The translations under genes were made by a program, and so were the position numbers. DNA of 64,000 bases from Actinomycetota bacterium (GTDB lineage Bacteria; Actinomycetota; Acidimicrobiia; Spongiisociales; UBA5794). Shown piece by piece: positions 50,538 through 60,182 of the stretch. Location of the stretch: positions 1 through 64,000 of the forward strand of contig JAADIG010000137.1 of assembly GCA_013151445.1 (NCBI GenBank), given 5' to 3'. Numbering within the stretch: the stretch's first letter is position 1; each line of letters starts with the position of its first letter. Below the pieces are notes generated by a model. It had not been told where the DNA came from. It saw only the letters and a program-made list of their open reading frames with translations, and searched no databases.

Positions 50538-51457
50538 GTTCGCATCGTCTTGTCGCCACGCTTCTGGCGGGTCTTGTTTCGGTCGCCCTGGTTGCACCCG
50601 CCAGCGCCGATGACACCATCGCGACGGACCAGTCGCGCAACGAGATCTACAGCGGCGTTCGTGTTGTCGTGAGCATCTGGGACGGTGTTGCGTCGGCGGG
50701 TGTGTATGACATTGAGCACATTGGGGACATGGAGTATGTGTCGATCGACGGTGCGTGGCTCGTCCTGGGGGAAGGCTCCGCGACCTCCGGTGGTGGTGGC
50801 ATGGCACTCGCCGGTTGGTCCGACATTGCCCTGTCGGATAAGTATCAGGTTCGATCTGCGGTGGGGAAGTCGATGCTGGGACGGACCACCCGAATGGTGG
50901 AGGTCATGGAGGGGGATCTGGTGCGAAGCAAGTTCCGCTTCGATATCCGGACCGGAGCGCCGTTGTCCACAAAGATCTTCGACGGTGACGGCGAGCTGTT
51001 CCGGTCATCGACGATGGTGTCGTTCGGCAGAGCCAATCTGCGTCTGTATCGAGAACTACTGGAAACCGGCACTCAGGACATCATGATGTCCGTCGCGCTC
51101 GGTGATGCGCTGCCCGAGAAGGTCGCGGGGTATCAGGTCGCCGACGTGTACGAAATGAACGGTGGGGGCCAGCAGGTGTTCTACTCCGATGGCCTCTTTT
51201 CGTTCTCTGTATTTACCCTTGCGAAGAACACGACCGTGAGCGAACTCGCCGAAGCTGACGAAGTCACGATTGGGTCCGGGAAGTACCGCAGGTTCGCTTC
51301 GCCAACGGTCGTTTGGGTGACTTGGACGGCTGGTGACGTGACCTACGTGCTTGTGGGTGACGTGCCACCCGACCACCTGGAGGCCGTCCTTGCCGAGCTA
51401 CCGAAACCGTCGCGGGGGAACTTCTTGACCCGCTGGTGGGGAAGAATGTTCGGCTAA
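50534..51457 (+). CDS. MucB/RseB-like sigma-E regulatory protein
   Basis: Signal peptide; YSGVRVVVSIWDG...GDLVRSKFRFDIRTGAPLSTKIFDGDGELF...; ATGA-type overlap with the anti-sigma gene. Confidence 0.65.
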   Translation: MSSHRLVATLLAGLVSVALVAPASADDTIATDQSRNEIYSGVRVVVSIWDGVASAGVYDIEHIGDMEYVSIDGAWLVLGEGSATSGGGGMALAGWSDIALSDKYQVRSAVGKSMLGRTTRMVEVMEGDLVRSKFRFDIRTGAPLSTKIFDGDGELFRSSTMVSFGRANLRLYRELLETGTQDIMMSVALGDALPEKVAGYQVADVYEMNGGGQQVFYSDGLFSFSVFTLAKNTTVSELAEADEVTIGSGKYRRFASPTVVWVTWTAGDVTYVLVGDVPPDHLEAVLAELPKPSRGNFLTRWWGRMFG

Positions 51458-51465
51458 ACGAACCC

Positions 51466-52662
51466 TTACCGGAGTTCCGCTCGTGCGACAACCATGCGGT
51501 GTACTTCGTCGGGGCCGTCGGCGATTCGCAGAGTACGTGCAAATGCGTACATGCGCGAGAGGCCAAAGTCATCACCAATACCGGCGCCACCGTGTGCCTG
51601 GATTGCCTTGTCAATCACCCACAGCGCGGAATTCGGTGCCACTACCTTGATGGCTGATACGTCAACACGGGCTGCTCGGCTGCCCATCGTGTCGATCTTC
51701 CAAGCGGCATGCATGACAAGAAGTCGGGCCTGATCGATGCGCATGCGTGACTCGGCGATCCATTCCTGGATAACCGCGTTGTCGGCCAGCGGGCCCCCGA
51801 ATGCCTTGCGTAGCTTCACCCGCTTCTTCATCATGTCGAGAGCCCGTTCGGCCATGCCGATAACCCGCATGCAATGGTGGATGCGTCCCGGTCCGAGACG
51901 AGCCTGGGCGATCTGGTAACCCGATCCTGGTTCTCCAATGATGTTTGCCGCCGGGACCCGCACATTGTTGTAGGCGATCTGGCTGTGGCCACCTCGTTCG
52001 TGAAATCCGAACACCGGGAGGTCGCGTTCAACGATCATGCCGGGAGTGTCCATGGGGACCAGGATCATGGAGAACCGCTGTTTCGGCGGTGCATCGGGGT
52101 TGGTGACACCCATCACGATCGAGATCTTGCACTCCTTCGAGGAAGCCCCGGTGATCCACCACTTGCGGCCGTTGACCACGAAGTCTTCCCCGTCGGCAAC
52201 GATCGACGTTTCCAGGTTGCGAGGGTCGCTGCTGGCAACCCGCGGCTCTGTCATCGAAAACGCCGAACGAATCTCTCCGGCGAGGAGTGGAACCAGCCAC
52301 TCCTGCTGCTGGTCATGGGACCCAAACGTTGTCAGCACTTCCATATTGCCGGTATCGGGGGCGGCACAGTTGGTTGCCTCGGGTGCGATTTCGGCCGAGC
52401 GCCCCATGATCTCGGCGAGTGGTGCGTAGTCGACGTTGGAAAGACCGGGTCCCCATTCGTCGTCGGGCAGGAACAGGTTCCAAAGACCCTTTTCCTTGGC
52501 GATCTCCTTGAGAGCCCGCAGAACCGAGGTACCGGAGTACGGATCGTCGGATGCTTCCATCTCGGCGAGGTTGGCCTTCTCGGCTCGGTAGACGTGCTCG
52601 TCCATGAATGTGAGCAATTCCTCACGTAGACCCTCACACCGCTCACTCATTCCGAAATCCAT
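51466..52662 (-). CDS. Acyl-CoA dehydrogenase
   Basis: AFSMTEPRVASSDPRNLETSIVADGEDFVVNGRKWWITGA...AYNNVRVPAANIIGEPGSGYQIAQARLGPGRIHHCMRVIG...IQAHGGAGIGDDFGLSRMYAFARTLRIADGPDEVH. Confidence 0.95.
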   Translation of the reverse strand: MDFGMSERCEGLREELLTFMDEHVYRAEKANLAEMEASDDPYSGTSVLRALKEIAKEKGLWNLFLPDDEWGPGLSNVDYAPLAEIMGRSAEIAPEATNCAAPDTGNMEVLTTFGSHDQQQEWLVPLLAGEIRSAFSMTEPRVASSDPRNLETSIVADGEDFVVNGRKWWITGASSKECKISIVMGVTNPDAPPKQRFSMILVPMDTPGMIVERDLPVFGFHERGGHSQIAYNNVRVPAANIIGEPGSGYQIAQARLGPGRIHHCMRVIGMAERALDMMKKRVKLRKAFGGPLADNAVIQEWIAESRMRIDQARLLVMHAAWKIDTMGSRAARVDVSAIKVVAPNSALWVIDKAIQAHGGAGIGDDFGLSRMYAFARTLRIADGPDEVHRMVVARAELR

Positions 52663-52742
52663 ACCGGCCTCCTTAGGTTCGGAGGCTACCCGCACAACCC
52701 GATACGACACAAAATCAGTAACGACGTTTCCGGACGAGCGGA

Positions 52743-53417
52743 TCAGTCGGCGTTCGGGAACTTTGCGGTCACGATGTACGTGACGTGTTCGCCGATATTG
52801 ACGGCGTGGTCGGCGATTCGCTCGAGGAACCGTCCGACGCGTGTGAGCGCAACCGCCGTCGTGAGGCCAATCTCATCCGCCTGCTGGCCGATCTCGGTGT
52901 AGAGAATCGACACCAGGTCATCGACCACGTCGTCCGCGGCGTCGAGGGTGATTCCGGCATCGGCTGGAAGCTCGGCGATTGCGGTCACGCACTGTCCGAA
53001 CACCGACCCGACCGCCGCCACGATGTCTGCAATGCGCGCCCGCAGCAGGGGATTGTCGGGGAATCCTCCTTCGCGTTCGAGCATCTTTGCGCAGTTCACG
53101 ACCAAGTCCCCCGAGCGCTCGATCTCATACAGCATGCGGGTCGCCGAAACGAGGAAGCGCAGGTCGCTCGCAACGGGTGCCTGGCGGGCAATTGTTTCGA
53201 ACGTCGAGGTGTCGAGACGGGTGTACATTTCGTTGATGGCGAGATCCGCGTTCTTGATCTCAGGCACGAGGTCGAGTCTGCTTTCGGCCATCGCAATACC
53301 TGCCCGGTCGAGGTTCTCGAGCACGAGCGACCCCATTGTCTCTAAGCCGGACTGGATCTCGCCGAGCAGCGACGAGAATCTGCTGCGAAGGTCATCGTCT
53401 GAGGTTGGTATGTTCAT
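52743..53417 (-). CDS. phoU: Phosphate transport regulator PhoU
   Basis: ARQAPVASDLRFLVSATRMLYEIERSGDLVVNCAKM...RFLERIADHAVNIGEHVTYIVT. Confidence 0.93.
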   Translation of the reverse strand: MNIPTSDDDLRSRFSSLLGEIQSGLETMGSLVLENLDRAGIAMAESRLDLVPEIKNADLAINEMYTRLDTSTFETIARQAPVASDLRFLVSATRMLYEIERSGDLVVNCAKMLEREGGFPDNPLLRARIADIVAAVGSVFGQCVTAIAELPADAGITLDAADDVVDDLVSILYTEIGQQADEIGLTTAVALTRVGRFLERIADHAVNIGEHVTYIVTAKFPNAD

Positions 53418-53427
53418 GGGAGCCTCC

Positions 53428-54333
53428 CTAGCCGAACCGGCCGGTGATGTAGTCCTCGGTCGCTTGCTGATTCGGGTTCGTGAAGATGGTACCGGTCCCG
53501 GCGTACTCGACGAGGTATCCGGTGCGTTGTCCCTGGTCGTCCACTCGAATATTGAAGAAGGCCGTACGGTCGGATACCCGGGCGGCCTGTTGCATGTTGT
53601 GAGTCACTATGACGATCGTGTAGTCGTGCTTGAGATCCTGCATGAGGTCTTCGATGCGCAGCGTCGCGATGGGGTCGAGCGCCGATGCGGGTTCGTCCAT
53701 AAGCAAAACGTCGGGGTTGGTGGCGATCGCTCGTGCAATGCACAGACGCTGTTGTTGTCCACCGGACAACGCGTAGGCCGAGGTCTTGAGCCGGTCCTTT
53801 ACCTCGTCCCACAATGCGGCACGCTCAAGCGCGTCGCGGACAACGTCGTCCATGTCCCCGGAGAAACCGGCGATCTTCGGTCCGAACGCAACGTTGTCGT
53901 AGATCGACTTCGGGAATGGGTTCGGTTTCTGGAACACCATGCCGATACGCCGCCGGACCTCCACAGCGTCAACACTTTTACCATAGAGGTCGACACCGTG
54001 GTAGGAGATCGAGCCCTCGATCCGTGCGATCTCGATGATGTCGTTCATCCGGTTGAAGCAACGTAGCACGGTCGATTTGCCGCACCCCGAGGGTCCGATA
54101 AGTGCGGTGATCTCGTTCTTATGGATCTCCATGGAAACACCTGCGACGGCGACGTTATCGCCGTAACGAACACTGAGGTTACGGACGTCGAACACGGCCT
54201 CCCCTGTCGGACCGGTCTCGGGTGGGTGTTTCGAGGGTGAGTCGGCGAGTGTGACCCTCGGAGTCGATCTTGCGACGACCCCCGGTTCGGGTACGGATGG
54301 GGAAATGGACATTGCTTCGGTTAGATCAGTCAC
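53428..54333 (-). CDS. pstB: Phosphate ABC transporter ATP-binding protein
   Basis: [21 protein letters not shown]...[36 protein letters not shown]. Confidence 0.96.
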   Translation of the reverse strand: MTDLTEAMSISPSVPEPGVVARSTPRVTLADSPSKHPPETGPTGEAVFDVRNLSVRYGDNVAVAGVSMEIHKNEITALIGPSGCGKSTVLRCFNRMNDIIEIARIEGSISYHGVDLYGKSVDAVEVRRRIGMVFQKPNPFPKSIYDNVAFGPKIAGFSGDMDDVVRDALERAALWDEVKDRLKTSAYALSGGQQQRLCIARAIATNPDVLLMDEPASALDPIATLRIEDLMQDLKHDYTIVIVTHNMQQAARVSDRTAFFNIRVDDQGQRTGYLVEYAGTGTIFTNPNQQATEDYITGRFG

Positions 54334-55280
54334 TGTTGGTTCCGATCGAATCGGTTTCGGATAATGATGGCGGCCGCATTCGCTGTGAGGAGCATTGCGA
54401 GGAGTACGACGATCGCCGCGGGCGCCAACGTATCGGCGAACTGGACATCGTTTTGTTTGCTCCATGAAAGGATAACCACGGGCAGGGCCGTGTAACTACC
54501 GGTGACCCGTTCGACGAACGTGGCGTCCGCTGCCGCGGCGAAGAACCCGGTTGCCACACCGATGACAAGCAAAGGCGCGGTTTCGCCAAACGCCCGTGCG
54601 ATGGCCAGGACCGCACCGGTGAGGATCCCCGGCGCAGCCGACGGTATTACCTGGTGGCGAATCACTTCCCATTTGGTAGCTCCGACCCCGAAGCCTGCTT
54701 CGCGGATCGTCTGTGGAACGGCGCGGAGGGCTTCCGATGTTGTGATGATCACGATCGGTAGCACGAGCACTGCCATGGTGACACCGGCGGCGAGAATGTT
54801 ACGCCCGCTGCTTGTCCCTGACAGCCCGATGAGGTTCACGACCCGGACAAAAATCGCCAGGCCGAGGAGGCCGTAGACGATCGACGGGACGCTGGCGAGA
54901 TTGCGAACATTCGTGCGCAGCAGATTGGTGAGCCGCCCCCGCGATGCGTATTCCTCGAGATAGACAGCGGTGCCGATACCGAGTGGAAACGCGATGACAG
55001 TCACCAGCGCCGCAATGCCGGCCGAACCCACGATCCCGGACCAGACCCCGGCTGTCGCCGGATCGAGCGACAGCGGGGATGTGATGAAGTCGAGACCGCG
55101 CTCCTGGAACGTTGGTACCGCTCCGGCCGTGATGCTGGTGAGCAGGGTCACGAGGATGAGGAGCGACGTCAACAGGGCCATGAGCAGCGCTGCCCGAAAT
55201 ACGATGGAACCGATCGGTACCCGTTTGCCAGCAAGGTGTTGGGCGACGATCTCGGTCGTTGTGGGAGCTGACACGACCAT
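54330..55280 (-). CDS. pstA: Phosphate ABC transporter permease PstA
   Basis: Multi-[27 protein letters not shown]...[57 protein letters not shown]. Confidence 0.95.
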   Translation of the reverse strand: MVVSAPTTTEIVAQHLAGKRVPIGSIVFRAALLMALLTSLLILVTLLTSITAGAVPTFQERGLDFITSPLSLDPATAGVWSGIVGSAGIAALVTVIAFPLGIGTAVYLEEYASRGRLTNLLRTNVRNLASVPSIVYGLLGLAIFVRVVNLIGLSGTSSGRNILAAGVTMAVLVLPIVIITTSEALRAVPQTIREAGFGVGATKWEVIRHQVIPSAAPGILTGAVLAIARAFGETAPLLVIGVATGFFAAAADATFVERVTGSYTALPVVILSWSKQNDVQFADTLAPAAIVVLLAMLLTANAAAIIIRNRFDRNQQ

Positions 55281-56245
55281 CAGTAGCGCTCCTGGACACG
55301 TCTGACTAGCCGATCACTAGCAATGTTGAGGACGAGGGTCATGAGGAAGAGGAGCAGCGCGACTGCGAAGAGGCTCTGGAATGCGGTCCCCTCACCAACT
55401 ACCTGATCCGATCCGGTCGCCAGTGATGCAATCGCGGCGGTCATCGTTTGTCCCGGTCCGAGAACGTTGAAGCTCCGCAATGATCCTCCGACGGCGCCAG
55501 CGGCCATGAACACGACCATTGTCTCGCCGATTGCGCGCGAGATCCCGAGAATCATTGCCGCCACGATTCCGGATGCGGCCGCCGGGTAGACCACTCGGCG
55601 GACCGTTGTCGAGCGACGCGCACCGAGACCAAAGGCGGCTTCGCGTAGATGCTTGGGAACCGCCCGCATCGCATCCTCGGCGACCGACGCAATGATCGGA
55701 ATTGTGAGGACCCCAACACCGATCCCGGCGGCCGCCATCGAGAACACCGACGCATCCGTGAAACGTTGGACGATATTCGGGCTAATCCAAACGAGTGCAA
55801 AAAAGCCGATGACCACCGAGGGTATGCCAGCGAGAATCTCGATGATTGGTTTGAGCACACTGCGAGCACGAGGACGGGCGAACTCGGAGAGGTAGGTCGC
55901 CGTTCCGAGGCCGAGAGGTGCTGCGACGACCATTGCGAGCAACGTAATGAGCACGGTGGCGCCGACGATGGTGAGCAAGTCAAAGAGGCCTCGGCGTGGA
56001 AACCAACCCAGCGTCCACAGGGGATTCCCATCGCCGAAGTCGAGGCCGGATACAAAGGTCGCGGATTCGCGGAGGAGTGTCGTGATGATGGCGATGCTGA
56101 CAGCGAGCGACACGGCCGCCATAGCGATGAGGAGTCGGCGTACCCGTCGTTCACGCCGGTGGCGTTTTGGGCTGCCGGTGAGGTCCATACCCTCCATCAT
56201 CCGCCTCCTTCGGCGTGTGGTCGTAGGCGGGAGGGACTGCTGCAT
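55280..56245 (-). CDS. pstC: Phosphate ABC transporter permease PstC
   Basis: LKPIIEILAGIPSVVIGFFAL...EDAMRAVPKHLREAAFGLGARRSTTVRRVVYPAAASGIVAAMILGISRAIGETMVV. Confidence 0.95.
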   Translation of the reverse strand: MQQSLPPTTTRRRRRMMEGMDLTGSPKRHRRERRVRRLLIAMAAVSLAVSIAIITTLLRESATFVSGLDFGDGNPLWTLGWFPRRGLFDLLTIVGATVLITLLAMVVAAPLGLGTATYLSEFARPRARSVLKPIIEILAGIPSVVIGFFALVWISPNIVQRFTDASVFSMAAAGIGVGVLTIPIIASVAEDAMRAVPKHLREAAFGLGARRSTTVRRVVYPAAASGIVAAMILGISRAIGETMVVFMAAGAVGGSLRSFNVLGPGQTMTAAIASLATGSDQVVGEGTAFQSLFAVALLLFLMTLVLNIASDRLVRRVQERY

Positions 56246-56345
56246 GTGCTCGGCCGTCTCTCCCGCCCTACGAATCTATCGAACATGGCGGTCTCCCGGA
56301 GCGGTGTCCAGGACCGCTGGTGGTGCGGGGGACAGACCCGAATGG

Positions 56346-56377
56346 CCCCGGTCGCAGCGGGCCGGCTGCGACCGGGG
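56346..56377. repeat. Perfect hairpin between pstS and pstC
   Basis: CCCCGGTCGCAGC-gggccg-GCTGCGACCGGGG; 13-bp arms. Confidence 0.75.
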
Positions 56378-56438
56378 GAACCAGTGGTGTTCCGCACATC
56401 ATGATGGGGGTACTGCGTCATTCGGGGAGCCTCGGTAT

Positions 56439-57464
56439 CTAGCGCTGGTCCCACGCCGCGATGGTCGCTTCGTAGGATGCCAGCGGGATGTACGCAGCCT
56501 CTGCAACGGAGCGGAGGCCTTCCTCCGAGAGGTAGAAATCCACGTATGCTGCGACGGCGGGTTTCTCCGCCGCTTTTTGTGTGTTGATGTAGAGATAGAG
56601 AGATCGGGCGAGTGGGTAGGTTCCCGATGCGATCGTTTCGGTCGTCGGGAACACACAGCCGTCACCTCCGTCGATCTCGATCGCTTTGACCTTGTCCTGG
56701 TTCTCGACGAAGAAGGCGTATCCGACCCATCCGAGTGAGGTCGGCGATGAGGACAGTCCCTGGATGATCACGTTGTCGTTCGGGGACGCGACGTAGTCGG
56801 GTCGGGTGGCCTTCTCGGTGTCACGAGTCTTGGCGACCGGCTTTAGTGCGAGTGAGATGAACGTGTCGTAGGTGCCGGATTCCTCGCCGGGTGCGGTGAC
56901 CGCGAGAGGTACGTCCGCGTAGGGGGCAACGGTGGATCCGAGTTGGGCTGCGAGATCGTTGGCGTCACTCCAGCTGGAGAACCCGGTCGACTCGGAACCG
57001 AGCAGGGCGTACAGGTCCACGAACGCCAGGCACTTGACGTCGTTCTCGAGACCGGTGAGCACCGAAATACCATCGATGGCGATCTCAAGTTCGATGTAGG
57101 AAATGCCGGCCTGTGAGCAGGCTTCGGCCTCGGAGTCCTTGATGCGTCGCGACGCATCGGAGATGTCGGTTTCTCCGGCACAGAACTTCTTGAAGCCGTC
57201 ACCGGTTCCGGGTCCTTCGACGGCGATGGAGACGTTCGGGTTGGTGGTGTTGAACTTTTCGGCGTTGAGTGCGGAGATTGGTTCGACGGTTGATGATCCG
57301 GAAATGAGGACCGAGCCGGTCAACGCATTGGAGTCGGATGAGGCTGGAGCTGTGGAGGCCGGGGGTGAAGTAGTCGTTGGAGAGTTGCTTGAGGTGCTGC
57401 ATGCGGCGGCCACAAGGGCAAGGGCGAGGACGAAGATGAGCGGTTTCGACAACCGGGATATCAT
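56439..57464 (-). CDS. pstS: Phosphate-binding lipoprotein PstS
   Basis: MISRLSKPLIFVLALALVAAACSTSS lipobox; GSVLISGSSTVEPISALNAEKFNTTNPNVSIAVEGPGTGDGFKKFCAGETDISDASR. Confidence 0.95.
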   Translation of the reverse strand: MISRLSKPLIFVLALALVAAACSTSSNSPTTTSPPASTAPASSDSNALTGSVLISGSSTVEPISALNAEKFNTTNPNVSIAVEGPGTGDGFKKFCAGETDISDASRRIKDSEAEACSQAGISYIELEIAIDGISVLTGLENDVKCLAFVDLYALLGSESTGFSSWSDANDLAAQLGSTVAPYADVPLAVTAPGEESGTYDTFISLALKPVAKTRDTEKATRPDYVASPNDNVIIQGLSSSPTSLGWVGYAFFVENQDKVKAIEIDGGDGCVFPTTETIASGTYPLARSLYLYINTQKAAEKPAVAAYVDFYLSEEGLRSVAEAAYIPLASYEATIAAWDQR

Positions 57465-57582
57465 TGGTGGAGTTCCTTCCATACCTATATTCAAGGTTGC
57501 ATATCGGGAGGTCCGACATGCGTCGGATCCATCCGACGTCATGGACGCTACGGAGACGAGTTGACCATGGAGGAGTGTCAGA

Positions 57583-57611
57583 GTGAACGCAATGTGAATT
57601 CTTTGTGTACC
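57583..57611. promoter_or_regulatory. PhoP-type Pho box: three direct repeats at 11-bp spacing
   Basis: GTGAACGCAAT-GTGAATTCTTT-GTGTACC; repeat starts 57583, 57594, 57605; intergenic between divergent pstS and the kinase. Confidence 0.68.
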
Positions 57612-57651
57612 CCAGCAGCGCCCCATCACCGATGTCGTATAGTTGCCCGGC

Positions 57652-58848
57652 ATGCTGATCGCCGTAGTGATTTTTGTCGTGGTCGTCACAGCGCTGGGAA
57701 GTGCCCTACTTCGCCAGCGCAAACGTCTTGATGCCCTCCTCGCAGAGTTCGGTGGTGGACCCCGGGTTCGCTCCGACCACATCACGTCGTTACGCACCGC
57801 AATGCAACGTCGCCAAAAGGAATACGACGTCGTCGTCAAACAACGCGACCTGCGTCTCGTGGCCATCGGGGCGACGCCGCTCGGTATCCAGCTCTACGAC
57901 AGCGAGGGTGCGGTAGTTGTGTCGAATGATGCCGCCCAGCAGTTGCTTGGATCCTCGAACGTCGCGCTGCGAGAGCGCCTCGCCGAGCTTGTGAGGCACA
58001 CTCGCGAGACCGGGATCGAAATGGATGAGAGAGTGCTCACCTCGAGACCAGTCGAGCGTCTCACCAGGGTTGTTGTGCGACCGGTCGGCGACCGCGAGGG
58101 TGTCGTTGTGGCGCTCGTTGACGCGACCAAGAGTCGCCGAATAGAGAAGGTGCGCAGAGACTTTATTGCCAACGCAAGTCACGAACTCAAGACACCGATC
58201 GGTGCGTTGCGTGTGCTTGTCGAGGCCTTGGTTGCGACGTCGGATGTCGCAACCAAGGGAGCGCTGGTTGAGCGGCTGTCGTCGGAAGTGGTTCGCATGT
58301 CTGCGCTCGTTGATGACGTCCTTGACCTCGCCCGGGTCGAGTCCGATGTTGACGAGGAGGCGTTCGAACGCACAAACATCGCCGACGTTGTCCAGACGTC
58401 GCTGGCCGGATTGGCGAGCGAGTCCGACCGGTATGGCGTGAAGATCGATGTTGGTGGTATCGATCCGGATCTGTGGGTGTGTGGCGACCATCGCCAACTC
58501 GAATCTGCGATCACCAACCTCATGGACAACGCCGTGAAATACACCGCGGCAGCTTCTCGGCGTGTACCGGTTGACGTTCAGGCACAACTCGTCGGAGACG
58601 CCGTCGTGATCACGGTAAGCGATGCGGGCATTGGGATCCCCGAGCGTGATATCGATCGCATTTTCGAGCGGTTCTACCGAGTCGATAGGGCACGCAGCCG
58701 CGAGACTGGCGGGACCGGTCTCGGGCTCGCCATTGTCCGCCATGTCGCTCTCAATCACGGCGGTACGGTCTCGGTTGAGTCCGTCGCCGGTGAGGGAAGT
58801 ACGTTCCGAATCGCACTGAAACAGGAGGGCCCGTGCTCCGCATCCTGA
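57652..58848 (+). CDS. phoR: PhoR/SenX3-type sensor histidine kinase
   Basis: RRDFIANASHELKTPIGALRVLVEAL...AITNLMDNAVKYT...GIGIPERDIDRIFERFYRVDRARSRETGGTGLGLAIVRHV. Confidence 0.93.
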   Translation: MLIAVVIFVVVVTALGSALLRQRKRLDALLAEFGGGPRVRSDHITSLRTAMQRRQKEYDVVVKQRDLRLVAIGATPLGIQLYDSEGAVVVSNDAAQQLLGSSNVALRERLAELVRHTRETGIEMDERVLTSRPVERLTRVVVRPVGDREGVVVALVDATKSRRIEKVRRDFIANASHELKTPIGALRVLVEALVATSDVATKGALVERLSSEVVRMSALVDDVLDLARVESDVDEEAFERTNIADVVQTSLAGLASESDRYGVKIDVGGIDPDLWVCGDHRQLESAITNLMDNAVKYTAAASRRVPVDVQAQLVGDAVVITVSDAGIGIPERDIDRIFERFYRVDRARSRETGGTGLGLAIVRHVALNHGGTVSVESVAGEGSTFRIALKQEGPCSAS

Positions 58849-59516
58849 TCGTTGAAGATGAACCGTCGTACCGCGAGGCCCTTGCCGTGGCTCTCGGAGC
58901 GGAAGGGTTTCGTGTGGAGACCGCCGCCACCGGCCGTGAGGGTGTGTCCCTGTTCCGCGCCGAGCATCCCGATATTGTGCTCCTCGATTTGATGCTTCCC
59001 GAACTCTCGGGTCTTGATGTGTTGCGGGCGATACGCGGCGAGTCCGATGTTCCGGTGATCGTCGTATCGGCCAAGGACAGTGAGAGCGACGTCGTGTCCG
59101 CGCTCGAGCTGGGTGCCGACGACTACCTGCGCAAACCGTATTCGATCCGCGAACTGGTGGCCCGCATCAGGGTTTCGAGTCGGCGTTCACAGGCTGGCGA
59201 CGTCGGTGATGATGAACCGCTGGTCTTTGGCAATGCGGTGCTGGACCCGGGTACCTACGAGGTGCGGATCGGGTCGGTAGCGATAGACCTTCCGAGGAAG
59301 GAGTTTGCCTTGCTTCGTCAGCTAATGGAGCGCAGCGGGCGCATCGTAGCGAGAGAGATGTTGCTGGAGTCGGTGTGGGGGATTCATTGGACCGACTCCA
59401 AGACGCTTGACCAGCATGTTCGCCGGTTACGGCGGAAATTCGAGGGTGCCGAGGGCGCCCCCGAGATCGTCACGGTCAGGGGTGTCGGGTACCGCCTCAC
59501 GCATCCGGAGCAGTAA
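58833..59516 (+). CDS. phoP: PhoP/RegX3-type response regulator
   Basis: LRILIVEDEPSYREALAVALGAEGFRVETAATGREG...DIVLLDLMLPELSGLDVLRAIRG; OmpR winged helix. Confidence 0.94.
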   Translation: MLRILIVEDEPSYREALAVALGAEGFRVETAATGREGVSLFRAEHPDIVLLDLMLPELSGLDVLRAIRGESDVPVIVVSAKDSESDVVSALELGADDYLRKPYSIRELVARIRVSSRRSQAGDVGDDEPLVFGNAVLDPGTYEVRIGSVAIDLPRKEFALLRQLMERSGRIVAREMLLESVWGIHWTDSKTLDQHVRRLRRKFEGAEGAPEIVTVRGVGYRLTHPEQ

Positions 59517-59540
59517 CCAGAGCGTCGCCCATCCACGGGA

Positions 59541-59568
59541 GAAGCCCCCGGGATAACCCGGGGGCTTC
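59541..59568. terminator. Bidirectional terminator between convergent phoP and the peroxiredoxin gene
   Basis: GAAGCCCCCGGG-ataa-CCCGGGGGCTTC. Confidence 0.8.
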
Positions 59569-59590
59569 CATGTTGAACTGGACTGCGTGG

Positions 59591-60052
59591 TCAGGAGAGT
59601 TTTGCGAGCGCCTCGGTATACGCGGAGAACTCGCGACCCTCACCGAGAGAGTCGGTGTTGATGACTTCGCGCACGACACCCTCGGCGTCGAGGATAAAGC
59701 TGTACCGGTTGGCGACACCGACGGCGTCGTTGAACACGCCGTACGCCTTGCTGACCTCACCGTGGGGCCAATAGTCCGCCAGGACGGGGAAGGTGAAACC
59801 TTCCTTCTCGCTCCACGCACCGTTGGTGAAGAACGTCTGGCAGGTGATCGCAACTACCTGGGTATCGAGATCGTTGAGGGCGGAGAGACTGTCGCGAATT
59901 GCGCAGAGCTCACCAGTGCAGATACCGGAGAACGCAAACGGGATGAACACGATGAGAGTGTTCCGACCCTTGAGGTCTTCGAGGCTGACCTCGGTTTTGT
60001 CGGGTGCGAGCAGGGTGAATGGTGGTGCGGGGGAACCGACAGTTGCAGCCAT
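59591..60052 (-). CDS. AhpE-type peroxiredoxin
   Basis: MAATVGSPAPPFTLLAPDKTEVSLEDLKGRNTLIVFIPFAFSGICTGELCAIRD. Confidence 0.92.
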   Translation of the reverse strand: MAATVGSPAPPFTLLAPDKTEVSLEDLKGRNTLIVFIPFAFSGICTGELCAIRDSLSALNDLDTQVVAITCQTFFTNGAWSEKEGFTFPVLADYWPHGEVSKAYGVFNDAVGVANRYSFILDAEGVVREVINTDSLGEGREFSAYTEALAKLS

Positions 60053-60118
60053 GGTGCGTTTTCCTTTTTTTGTGGGTTGATCCGGGATGGTACCCCGATG
60101 TCTTCCAGTCATGAACGT

Positions 60119-60174
60119 TCCTGTTCTGGCGTCCATTTGGGCCGTATACCGCCCAAATGGACGCCAGAACAGGA
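60119..60174. repeat. Long perfect palindrome, copy 2 of dispersed family
   Basis: TCCTGTTCTGGCGTCCATTTGGGC-cgtatacc-GCCCAAATGGACGCCAGAACAGGA; 24-bp perfect arms, loop identical to copy 1. Confidence 0.9.
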
Positions 60175-60182
60175 GGTTGGCG

